Part shown: positions 36,765-48,025 of the stretch, one piece after another
How positions within the stretch are numbered: the first letter of the stretch is position 1
Layout: each line of letters begins with the position of its first letter
Source: Triops longicaudatus
Lineage: Eukaryota; Arthropoda; Branchiopoda; Notostraca; Triopsidae
Assembly: GCA_022885665.1 (NCBI GenBank)
Contig: JAGQDJ010000104.1
Coordinates: 124,001 to 188,000, forward strand
Direction of reading: 5' to 3'
DNA length: 64,000 bases
Translations under genes and position numbers: made by a program
The notes under the pieces: model-generated
The model's input: only the letters and a program-made list of their open reading frames with translations
Told to the model about the DNA's origin: nothing
Databases searched by the model: none

Positions 36765-39739
36765 TCAAAAATACTTCTTCCGTCGAAGTCGATGGTGTAT
36801 CGGCCAGTACTCTAATCTATCTGGAGGGTGTCGCATTCTTCTTCGGGACTCCCTCCTTTTCATAGAACGGACCAAAACGCGTTTTTCCAACCACAGCTGT
36901 GAGGCCTTCTCGGTAACCGAACCCTTTGGATCTTCTACCTTCAAGGGGACCTCCTTGGCCAAAATTATAGGCTCCAATTTACGAAGCTCCAGTTCGTCTT
37001 TAAACCGCTGATCTACAGGAGACAAGACTGGTTCTAGCTGGTCAGGTTCTAAACTCTCTTGGCTATTTCCGCGAATCCCCTCAAACAGGGGAGGCTCTGC
37101 AACCAATACCGGAGGCGGATTGTTTTCGTTCGAGTCGCTACTATCCTCTTGCAAGTCGTCTGCTTCTGTTTCGGTTTCCTCTTCTTGTATCAATTTGGGT
37201 TTCTCGGGTACGTAAACCGGTTCTTCATTAAGCGGGCTTAAAGCCACCAAATCGGCCACGTCCGATGAGACGTAATGAGTACCACGCTTACGTTGCTTCC
37301 CCTTCGGCCAGCCTGTTAAATTTCTTCGTCGACGCTTGAACTTCCCACGTGAACGCGATCCCGATTGGGTGCTCGTACTTCCCATATCCGACTCGTCCGT
37401 GTTACAGGTTAAGACAGATTCGGGTCGCGTGGGTTCTAGTTCGGCTTCATGCGTTGTGGCATCAGAAGATAATTCTTGACAAAACCTGTCCTCCTCTTCT
37501 TTCGGCAATTCCGTGCTTTGCAACAACTGCAGAATATCCACGTCTGCGACCACAGCGTCCAGATCCTCGTCAGCAGTTACACCAATCACATCGCGGAATG
37601 TATCTAAGGTCTCCACCAGGTTCTGGGATGTCTGATCTTTTGTTTCTTGATTAACACCAGCAGGTGGAGATAACGGGCGTCTACGAGGTCTACCACGCTT
37701 CTTCCCCCCTGCCTCAGGAGCAGTGTCTCCATAAACTTCTTCTGTTTTCGGACTCGTGGCGTTCAAGAAATCTTCCAACTTTTTGGCAATGATATGCAAA
37801 TCCGCCTCGCACTCCACTTGACTGACTGAAGGCAAAGGTTCCGGATTCGAATCTTCGCACAAACTGTCCCGACGCGAAATCCCGGTGGCAGACATAATGG
37901 CCAATGTAGAAGCATGGCAGCGCGGAGACATTCGAGGGACATCATTCAGCAGATGCGCTTTGCGGGTGGGTTTGCGAATTCTGCGAGGTCTATTCCGCAT
38001 ATACTCGCTGGAATGGTAGGACTTGATCGTGGCAGGTGCACTTGCCGAAGTAGCGAGACTCGAGCTGGGTAGTGCAGCCTGTGACTGCAGTCGTGTGCTG
38101 ATGGTACAGCGTGAGGTCATGGATATATTTCTGGGCCCATTTCTTTTCCCTTTGCCTCTATTGGTCCCCTTCCTTCGCAGGATGACCTCGATGGATTGTT
38201 CATAAGGTAAAAGGAATGGTGCAGGCGCAACTTCAGGCCCTTGGATCGGCAACAGTTGGTTGGTGTCTTGGCGGTGGTATGTGACAAACCACGGTTCCAG
38301 GCAAGGCACCTGTTCAAAGGAAAATAGTAACGAATCAATGGCCTTCGCAGCCTCTGGCTCTGGTTCAGCTGCTAACTCAGCTACGGCACTGTCAGTATCA
38401 CTTGGAACACCCTCACTGTCTTTGAATTTTGAGCAAAAAAAGTCTTCAGGTGGGGGGCTGGGAACACGAGGGTTTAATTTGTCTCTCCGACGGCTAGGAA
38501 TATAGTCACTAGGTTCTTTGATCGAAGAGGACGAAAAAGAGGCTCTGATACTTCGACTACGACTATTGTAACGATAAAAAGGAGATCGGGCTCGCCACGA
38601 GGACGTGCTAGGATAATTGATATAACGTTCGCTTTCTTGGATCAACGCTTCAACAGCGGTGCGACGTTTCCCCTTCGGACAGGAGCAAGGAGACTCTGTC
38701 GAAGGTGCGGACAACTCGGATTGACTTTGGTCTAAGGCTACTGTCGGATCCCGAGGTGCGGTGCTGCCATTGTCAAGTGCAGGCTCGTTAAGGAGCTTGA
38801 GCAGGAGACTATTCGCTTTGCCTGGAGATGCAGAAGACGGCGAGGGCATAGGAAGAGAGACTGCGCAGGATGAGGCAAGACGGGACTGCGAACAAGGCGT
38901 GGAGGAACGAGGAGCGGTAGACGCAGCGTCTGAATGATCAACTTCGTCTTCCGGGGGCAAAGCTATACTTCCAATGCTTATATCCCCATCCAAACTTGTT
39001 TCACCGTCACCATTTAGTATCACGGATACAGAATCTTCTTGTTCATGTTTGGTTGGGAAGCTTTCGAGCAAAAAGCAGAGCTCATTACGTCTCCGCTTTT
39101 TGGACGCACTTGGCTCGCAGGAGGGGTTGGGTAACTCAGCAGTGATTGCAGGGCCATTTGAACGTAGGTGACACGAACGAAGGCTGGTTTGTCGAAATTC
39201 ACAGTGGGTTTCCGGATGGATAGACCTCCTACTAAGCTTGGGTCTCGTTTCTGTCTCATCAGGATCAATTTCGTCGACAGGTTCTTCTTTGATGACTACT
39301 TTTCCTTTCTCTTGCATAATACGGGTGGAACGTCGGACAGGGCAAATATTTAACGACTGAGACCCACGTCTAGTCCTCAAGGAACCAACACATGACGAAA
39401 GCGACGATACCGATGATCTTGATGACTCATCCTTGTCAGGTAAACCCGTCTCCTAAGATTTTTTTAACGTTATATCACAAATTAAGTAACGAAATATAAA
39501 GATATAGTATTACCAACTCAACCATGCTACGTGTAACAATTCCCAGTTTCGAGACGCGAGCAGACAGCCTAGCAGCAAGACCTTCTGGCTCCTTGCCATT
39601 GGTTTCTACAGTAACAGGCTTGCAAGCCGCACTCTTTAGAGAAGCTTTCCTGATGCGATTTCTACACGAAACAGTATTTATCCACGGCCCATCAAAGAAA
39701 ATAAGAAATTCTTATGACCGTTACTTACAGCTTAGCCAT
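36765..39739 (-). CDS. Large low-complexity nuclear-type protein with AT-hook, unrecognised
   Basis: Three exons on the minus strand (39,739-39,729; 39,661-39,514; 39,452-36,765) join in consistent phase to give about 948 residues, starting MAKLNRIRKASLKSAACKP. The 11-base first exon is supported by GTAAGT, and the joined frame is open throughout. The protein is Ser/Pro/Glu/Arg rich with basic clusters. Near residue 640 it has KKRGRPRRRP, a good AT-hook core (GRPR). Further on is the basic stretch KRRRRNLTGWPKGKQRKRG and a basic C-terminus (HHRLRRKKYF). Two less degenerate segments, around FEQVPCLEPWFVTYHRQDTN and the C-terminal 60 residues, may be conserved. Nuclear, chromatin-associated function is inferred from composition and the AT-hook. 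I cannot name an orthologue. Confidence 0.75.
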
Positions 39740-40519
39740 AGTGAGGCTCTGCAACGGCTTTTTAATAAAATGTTCCGAATAGGGATGTTGAACATTAGAC
39801 GGCTTGGATTTTTCTGGATTCTAGGGACCTAGCAACATTATGAAAAAGACGCACTAATATAATTCCAACAATCAAAAGGTTACCAATCCTAAGAATAGTC
39901 ACCAAAACAAAAATAAAAGGCTAGTGCAAGAAAAACAACGCACAAGCTTAAGCTCTATTTAGACCTCTCTAGGACTATTGGAGAGACAGAAAGTTTTTTT
40001 TTGTGCAGTTTAACTAACTGGAAAGCATAATAAGAAGTTAGTAGCTTTTGTGACTTACAGCTGAGCTCAGACGAGCATTAATTTTGCAAAGAAAACAGCA
40101 AAAACAAGGGCGACGGCCGTTACGCCAATCACCGGCAGCGGAATTCCATAGTAAACATCCGGCCCTTGGGGCTTTTAATTCTTTTCAAGGGCAGTTCATG
40201 AGTTGTAGTTAAGTTTTCTAGTTATTATATATCCAAGGAAACAATCTTAACCTCAAATGATTTGTCTCTCGTCTGGCTTTTCACTCAAAAACAGAGATAT
40301 ACCCCTACCGACACAACACAACCATCACTCGTCAATAGCGTCAGACGCGAACTCCCTAACTGTCACTGGCAGGTGGCAGTAGCTACAAAGCAACGAACAG
40401 CGCGAGTTTCAAAATGCAAGTGTAAAGTAACCTGTGTATTATTCATAAGCATCGCAATACCTTAACGGTGTCACTTCTTTATCTTCTTCCACTTTGCAAG
40501 ATACCCTTGACTGTGTAAT
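39740..40519. other. Spacer between two minus-strand genes
   Basis: This is the 5' flank of the 948-residue gene and the 3' flank of the TAF1A-like gene. No coding feature is seen. Confidence 0.4.
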
Positions 40520-43500
40520 TTAATTCTTCTTCAGCCTCTCTAAGCACTTTTGCAAAATCAGGTCAGTTGCTTTCTTTATATCAAATCCGTCCGAATCGTC
40601 TGTTTGTAAAACATCGGTGTTTTTCCTCCCGTCATCAAACACAGAATCGGCCTTATCACGTTTGCCTTTCTTTTTCAAGGTTTTTGCAGACCCTATACTC
40701 GAACTGGAATCTTCAAGCTCGGGGGGCGAGGAATTACCACTTCCTTCCACGGAATTCTTGCGAGTTTCAAGTGTAGGAGAACTCTCCGAGTAGTGACTTT
40801 CTTCATCACCCTTCACATTAGCTTTACGAACTCGTGTAGCATGTTTGGATAAAGCATCCGCAGGCGAGGTCGGCTTCTTGGCTTTAATCTGAAATACATC
40901 CGTGGTATCTTTGTGTCTGCTTGGCTTTTTTCCCGTTTTTCCTGATAACAAATAAATGATTAAATGAAAAATAACTACAAAATCTATTAGTGTTCAGAAT
41001 CGAAAAGAAACAGTAAATACCGTCTGATTTCTCTTGTAGTGGAGAAATGGCAACAATATCTTTTGGCTGGTCTGTATCTATGTACATAACAACATGAACA
41101 AATAATCGCAGGATAAGTGGAAACGCTTACTTCCAAGGACATGTGTTTCGTTGACAGTCTTGTTCTCACGATCATGGCCTTTCACAATAACGGATTCGGT
41201 GACTGCAGGAATCAATGAAGTCAACGAGGCAGCGCCTTTTGTCCCTTTCGATCTTGGTTGCTTAACTTCAGAGTGCTCCTTATCGGAAACTTTCTTTTGC
41301 TTTTTCGCATCCTTTTTCGACTCGTTCGGTTGTTTAACCCCAGTTAGATAGTCTTTCAAGTATTTTGACAAGAAATCGTCACCAATATTGTCGTCGTCAT
41401 CATCGTCCAAAGTTGTGCCACTTTTGTCCTTGATAGCTAAGCCTAGAAATAGCACATAACTCAAACGGTTCGAAGGGTTACCAAACATGTCTTACCAGGG
41501 TGGCCATTGCCTTCTAGCTCTTGTGATGCTTGTGATCGTTCCACGTGACTGTCGTTTTTGCCTTCCACTGAAGGGGGTCCAACACTGCTTTCGAGAACAC
41601 TGCTGCTGGTCTCCTTTGGCTGGAATTTTTTCTTTGCATCAGAACGGATCGTAGACTTCACGGGAGGAATTGCCCCCGAAGCTAGTTGTTCAGAATTGCC
41701 TGCCATAGAATTCATGGTTGACGTCGATGACGTACTGGCGGTAGGGGCGACTTCGCCATTCTGACTAGTGACTTCGTTATTATGTACACCACTGTCACCC
41801 GTGCTGACGAAAGAAGAGTTTCCTCGCTTTGAAGCTGTTGTCTTTGGAGTGCGACGGGCCGACGTCTTTACCTTTGCTTCTTTTGCCTGCTTTGGTGTTC
41901 CGGAATTAGTCAGAAAGTTTTTAACGTACATCGAAATAAAGGCGCTGTCTTCATCATCTGAGTCGGCGCTAGTCACGCCATTAGTATGAGTTTCTCCTAA
42001 GAGAAATTAACGCATTCATAAGTCTCACATTTATACGCAAGCTTCAGAGTATTACTTTCGGCGTAATGGTTGTCGTCAAGTTGTACTTTTCGCGTCTTTC
42101 CGTGGCTGTAGTCTTCATCCGCACCTACATTTTTCTCTGCAACTTTTTCAACAATTTGTTCGGCTCTACCATCTCGTGATTCAGTTTCGTGAAGTTTCTT
42201 CTTTCTTTTTGCTAGAGCAACAACTCCTGCATCAAGATGAGTTGGCTGTGGAAGTTTTTCGTTCACATTTACTGGTGCCGAACCGAGACTACCGTCTAAC
42301 TGGATACTCCTGCTGCTTTGTGATTTAGTCGCCTTATCGACTTTTATACTCGCTGTTCTTTGTCGTGCTTTCTTTGTCGTAGAAACTGATTCAGAAGACT
42401 CTTCCCCGGTTGGTGTGCCACTGGAAACAAACGAAGTCCGTCCTCGTGATGTCTTGGAGCGTTTTGGTGCTGTGGGATTTGCCACAAATTCTTTAATAAA
42501 ATTTGTAACATAGGCATCATAGTCATCGTCTTCTTCTGACACATCAACACTATCTATGCTAGCTTCTACAGCTCCTAAATGATGGACAAAACATAAGTGT
42601 ACTTTACACGTTATAAAAATGGATTTTACCTCGTTTTCGATCGACTTCTTTCTTCGCTTCTACGGATCCTGAAGTCAAGTTTCTTTCATCCTTTTCTACT
42701 CCTACAAAAGCAAAGTTTGCATGAAAGCTGTACCGTAACAGAAATATGCTAATGTTACACACCTAGTAAACCAGCTCGTGTTGACGTGCTAGTTGATTTC
42801 AAATTCTCCGAACCAAACGGCTTTTCGGACGCTTCCGGAGTTTTCATTTTCGCGATAGGACTTGATTTTTTCTTATTAGCCTTCTTGCCTTCTGCAGTCT
42901 CGTTTCTCCGAAGCTTCAGGGCACTTTCTTCCAAACCAGGTGGACCAACTTCCATCACTAATGAAGGTGACGATGTCCTACGTGGCTTGAAGTTGCTCCC
43001 AGATGGGCTTTCCGTGCGCTTCAACTCATTTATATCCTTCTGAACGCCAACTTGTACTTCCGTTGCAATCTGGTTATTACTTTTCTTCTTCTTCTTCTTT
43101 TTCTTCTTAAGCTTGGGTAATCCTGCTTGCTGAGTCTCACTACGAATAAGTGACATGCAAGACTCTTCACTCACAACGCTTACGGTCTTCTCTCCTTGAG
43201 TACTTTCTTGTCCTACAGACTCTTTGTTCTTATTCTTTGACTTCTTTTTCTTCTTCTTTTTCGCTAAAATTTGGCTGCTATCCTGATCAGAGTTTGAAAG
43301 TGCGGGCATATTTTCTTTCATGATGTCTACAGTCGATACAGATTCGGTAGAACTGACTTGTGAGTTGACAGGTCCGACAAGGGTACTTTGTTTCTTCTTC
43401 TTCTTTTTTTTCTTCTTGCGCATCGATGATGCAGAACTTTCTATGCTGTCATTCAGCCTATCTTGCTTAGAAGTGTCGGAAGATTCCTCCACCGAGGTAA

Positions 43501-46500
43501 CAGAAGACGTTTCGGAGTACAACCGTTCCATGGCTTCCTTCTTGGTCTTTGGCTTGACAATCTGTCTACTGTCGGGCCGCACAAAAACGCCACTCTCTGG
43601 TTCTTCTGGCCTCTCAATTTCAACAGGAGGTTGTTCCGGGGCATTTTTACTTTGAACGATATTACTCTCTGAAACTTCTTCCAAGATTGAGTCTGAGACA
43701 GAGTGATATTTTGTAGCCAATAACCTTTTCTTCTTCTTAACCGGTTGAGGGCTTTCTTTCGGGGAACTCGGGTCACCGGAACCTTCCTCGTTGTACAAGA
43801 GCTCATCGGTTGTCTGCTCCGAATGTGTGTTCTCTTTTCGCTTCTTTGACTTGGTTTTATCGGCTCCAGCTACTGACGTAGTTTGCGACGCACTCGAATT
43901 CGCAGGCTCATCATCTTCCGACATATGCAATCTTCCGATATTACTCTCACTCCGGCTGTATTCTCCATCGTCTTCAGGTATGTTCTTGAGTTTACGGCTT
44001 TTCTTGGAGAGCGTTCCTGTTCGCTTCGGTTTCGAGAAAAGTTGCTGCTTTGCATTCTCTGGCGCAGCTTCCGTTGCATTTCCTTGGATATGCTGTGTCT
44101 TCTTCGGGGTAGCCGTACTGATGAGACTGGCCTCCCCTCCCGATAACTCGTGCGCTTTAGATGGATTAGAGTCGAGCTCTTGAATCCCTAAGTTAAGGGA
44201 TGTTTCATCGTAAGGTTCTTCTCCCATGGTTCTTTGCGAATTTTCCGGCTCCTCCTCTACAAAGCTGAGAATATCTAAATTGGAAACCCAGTCTTTAACA
44301 GCGTTTTTGTCTTGACCGTCTTCATCCAAAACTTGGCATTCAAGCATGGATGCTGAATCTTTCGCTCTTGACTGCAAAATGTTCTGAACGACTTCATTGA
44401 CTCGCCTCTCCTCTTCCTGGGTTAACCCGGACCGGACATTCGGAATGTTTATACCAAGTTCACCCGTTTCCTCAATTCCAATATCTTCTGTTTCAGGGAC
44501 TATGTACTGGAACTGCGTGGGTTCTTGCTCAACGGAAACCTGAGTGGCAAATAAATCCTGCGTTGATTGGAATGATTGGTCTAATTCGGCGTCTCTAGGT
44601 TTTCCATATTTTCTTCTAGCGCTAATAGGCATGGTAGGTTTTTCGTCATCGCTGTTGAAGGCGTAAACGTCACTGTTTTTTCCAGACGTTTCTGTCCGGG
44701 TGGCGTCATCATGCAAACTTGCTCGAGATGAGGTATTAGAGATTTGTCCTTGAACTGTTCTGTCTATATATGAAACTTCGGAAACGTTCTCACTCTCTGG
44801 ACCTTGTCTGGAAACAGTGTCCGACGGAAATAGTTCTGGAAGATTAAGACGAGGACGTTTTTGAGCTGGGGTCCTTGGAAGTGTGTGGTAACTACTTCGG
44901 TCTGAAAGGATGCTTAATGACATTTTATCTTCATCACTGTCTGATTTGCTCGAAGACGAAGAGTCTGATTCAGGCATTCGTCCATTTAGGCTTGGTTCTG
45001 GCGAAAGTGCTAATAAACGTGGTGAGGGGCTTTTCACTCGGGACCTAGCTAAGGCACTTGCTGCAATATCGCTTTTCTTCTTCAGTGAAGAACGGTCTTC
45101 AGGTTCACTATCAGAATCTGTAGTTTGGCCATCAATCCCGGTTGCGGGTTTCGAGACCACCCTCTTAGTTAGCTGCGTTCTTCTCCTTATGGTGCAGGTT
45201 TTGACACGAGGCTCGGGAATTCGCAAATATTCTCCATCGGTCGTACACGGACTTTGTGCATCTGACTCAAAGAGTGTAACGTCGTCTTCAAAGACTACGG
45301 TTGATACAACGTCTGTTTTTCCCGTATCTCGAGCCAATCTTCTCTCCTTCTTTAACTGCAAGCGTTTTCGTAAACGCGTAAAAACGTCCAAATCTTTGAG
45401 TCTAGGCCGAAAACGGCGGTCGTAGGATGGTGGCATAGATTTCGGATAACCAATAGCAGATTTTGGTACAGTCATCTCCGATTCACTGAGAGCTTCGCAT
45501 TCGGTTTCATATACAATAGTTCCCGTATCTGATTCTGAATCTGGGTAAAAAAGAGTAGGCGTCTCGGCAACAGGCGCACTTTCGCTAAAGGCAGCTCGCT
45601 TAGCGTCCAACTCTTTCTTTCTTGGTTTAATCTGTTTAATGTGCTTCTGCAAAATTTGTTGTGCGTCATTCTGCAGTGCCGTTTGGACATAAGGATGATC
45701 TGAAAAAGATGTTTGTCGGGTTGTAATAAAAACAAAAACAATCAATAAATTATATAAGTAGATTTGAACAAACCTTCAGTTTCCAAGACATAGCAACAAG
45801 AAGCTTTAAGCAAGCGAAGATTAGGAGCCTCATTCATTCCATCGGCAAAAAGAACTGTACTCCACCACGATTTTCTGTCTTCGTAAACACTACCGACTTC
45901 TTTGGCACAGTTTGGTGTACCGCTTTTTTCAAATATGGACACATAAAGTAGTCAAATTAAATTAAAATTGGATAAAAGAAAGCACAAGACAGGTGCTTAC
46001 ATTGTACAGACTTTCTTAATTGCCTGCCAGAACAAGGACCAACCGGTAATCGATGTATAATTCTCAGGAAAATCTAGCGCATTGGCAACTACATTTAGAG
46101 CTCTGGAAGCATCCTTTCCATCGAAGTCTGAGGGCGTAGAGCAGTCATCTTCGTTTCCACTGTCTTCACTGCAACCTATATTCAGACATTAGTGCTACTG
46201 CTGATGGTAATAATGCGCTTACCGCCTTGGAGAAGAATTCTCGCCAAGTCAAAGGCACAAGTATCTCCTGGACAGCTTTTGACCATACGTTCTAATACTT
46301 CACGATTCTGTCCAAAAAAACTGTTTATAGTTGCCTGAATGGCCAGATCTTCCTCTCGTGCCTTTGAAACATTCAAGGCATAGGTCTTCGCAACAGCTTC
46401 ACCTTCTTTCGCACTTAATAACTTCAAATACACGGCGAGAAACAGGTGCGGTGCCTCAGACACATTGTCAAAAAGAGGCGACAAAGTATTAAACGCTTTC

Positions 46501-47450
46501 TCTGCTAACGCGATCCTCACTGATTCCGACACTTTTCTACCTTCAAGAGTAAATAAAATAAATATATGGTCAACACAAGTTAAACAATGCAAATGTTACG
46601 TTTGGTTCCGTCTGGTCTCTTGGTTTGTGAGGACTCTAACCAGCGTGCGTACTCTACGACTCCCTTATACCCTTCCATCAATTTCGCCACTCGCTGCATG
46701 TAAGGGGTCGGAAATTGCTTCCTTGTCCTGCTTGGCCTTTGCATTTTCTATGAGGCGAACATTTACTCTCAAAAAATTCAAGACAACTGTAAGGAGCTTA
46801 CTAAAGCCAGGTCTTTTGCGTCGTTATACATTCCTGCACTGATCTCCAGTACGAAGCCTATTAAGCGTATTTCATGATGATAAAGGGACGTACTGCGCGC
46901 CACCCTTTTTTACAACGAAAAAGCATATGGGTTTTGTTGGAATCTGCTTTTTAATTATTGCAAAATATACTTCAGAAACTCTTTCAAGTGGTCAGCTACT
47001 GCTTCCCGATGATTCCAAATGATGTGTAATCCTAGTCTCCACACGAAGTGCTCGATATGTCTTCCATGGTTAAGTACATAAACCAGCGAGGATGAAGCTT
47101 CTTTCCAATTTCCTTTCATTATTTCGGCCCGTAACGCTTCCACGGCCGATGCAACGGAATCAAAAACTTTCATTTGCTTTTCTAATGCGCGAGATTAAAG
47201 TCAGTGTCAATGAATCCTTCCCAATCATTCTGTCCTTATTTACCTTCCTCTGTAACAAAAGGTTTCAATGTCCTTATACTCGTGTACGTTTTCGTTAATT
47301 TTGTCTTTGGTTGGCTGCCATCCTTCAGCCCCTGAAGTATTTCAATCTATTCAATTGATCAAACAAACAAATAATATTCAATTAAAAATAACTTTTAAGT
47401 GCAGTAGTAGTACTTACGAGTTTCTGGAAAAAAATGGCAGCTTCACCCAT
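40520..47450 (-). CDS. TAF1A: TAF1A-like Pol I SL1 subunit with long treacle-like tail
   Basis: Fifteen exons with fully consistent phases encode about 2,010 residues. Exons 1-8 are 47,450-47,418, 47,331-47,244, 47,181-46,971, 46,892-46,802, 46,747-46,600, 46,540-46,223, 46,175-46,001 and 45,922-45,774. Exon 9 is 45,699-42,763. Exons 10-15 are 42,701-42,630, 42,574-42,056, 41,996-41,496, 41,442-41,131, 41,077-41,021 and 40,941-40,520. The first 450 or so residues align by eye with human TAF1A (TAFI48), the SL1/TIF-IB subunit that helps place RNA polymerase I on rDNA: a KGNWKEASSSLVYVL start, LMEGYKGVVEYARWLE, NYTSITGWSLFWQAIKKVC and EDRKSWWSTVLFADG. TAF1A normally ends about there. Here exon 9 runs from its last helix directly into a Ser/Asp/Glu-rich tail with three poly-Lys blocks, like treacle/NOLC1 nucleolar scaffolds. 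Exons 10-14 are all symmetric phase 1-1, and three of them carry a repeated acidic-aromatic motif. TAF1A identity is moderately certain; the fusion is read directly from a continuous exon. Confidence 0.8.
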
Positions 47451-48025
47451 TTTTTATAGAATCACGCACAAATCAACGAATGACACACGCTTTCCTTCTA
47501 CTACATGAGGTGGGATGCACAGAGCAATTGACCACGTGTTTCTTGTTATTCGAAGGTTCAGCGGCCATTAACGACCTCGCATACACTAGCGCTACGCAAG
47601 ATCGCGCCTCGAGCATTTTTTTTTTTTACCTACAGGCTTTCGCTGTTATCTGTGTGGGCCCGTTGATCTTTAACTGAACAAAATGCAGTAGACCGCTTGC
47701 ACGATGGACACAAGATTACGCAAACAACTGAACATTTTAAAAATAATTCTAAATGAATGGAATGGAGGCCAGGCAGTGTCTCAAAGTGTGGTCCGTTTCG
47801 TCACTTGCATGTGCAAGGAGTAGGCCTACTTTCTTAATTTGACAGTTATCAGCTAAGCAGAGCGTCTCACCATTGGTGTAGACGAAGACTCGTAGTCGAT
47901 TACTTAATTAACATAAAATTTTGCTTTTATTGACAATCGAATGTATTTCAACGAAAATGTATATGAAATGCAATGAATAACACAAGGGGGATGTAGAGGT
48001 AAAATGCTATGATAATGGAAAAGTT
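47451..48025. other. Spacer between TAF1A-like gene and SF3B3
   Basis: A 575-bp head-to-tail spacer on the minus strand: the 3' UTR of SF3B3 and the promoter side of the TAF1A-like gene. No coding feature is seen; it contains a T-run at 47,620-47,630. Confidence 0.45.

Noticed and set aside
46182..47173. Initial reading of these exons as a separate coatomer-epsilon-like gene
   Set aside because: Splice phases join them to the downstream exons, and the residues fit TAF1A (WKEASSSL, YKGVVEY, DRKSWW) better than a TPR coatomer protein.
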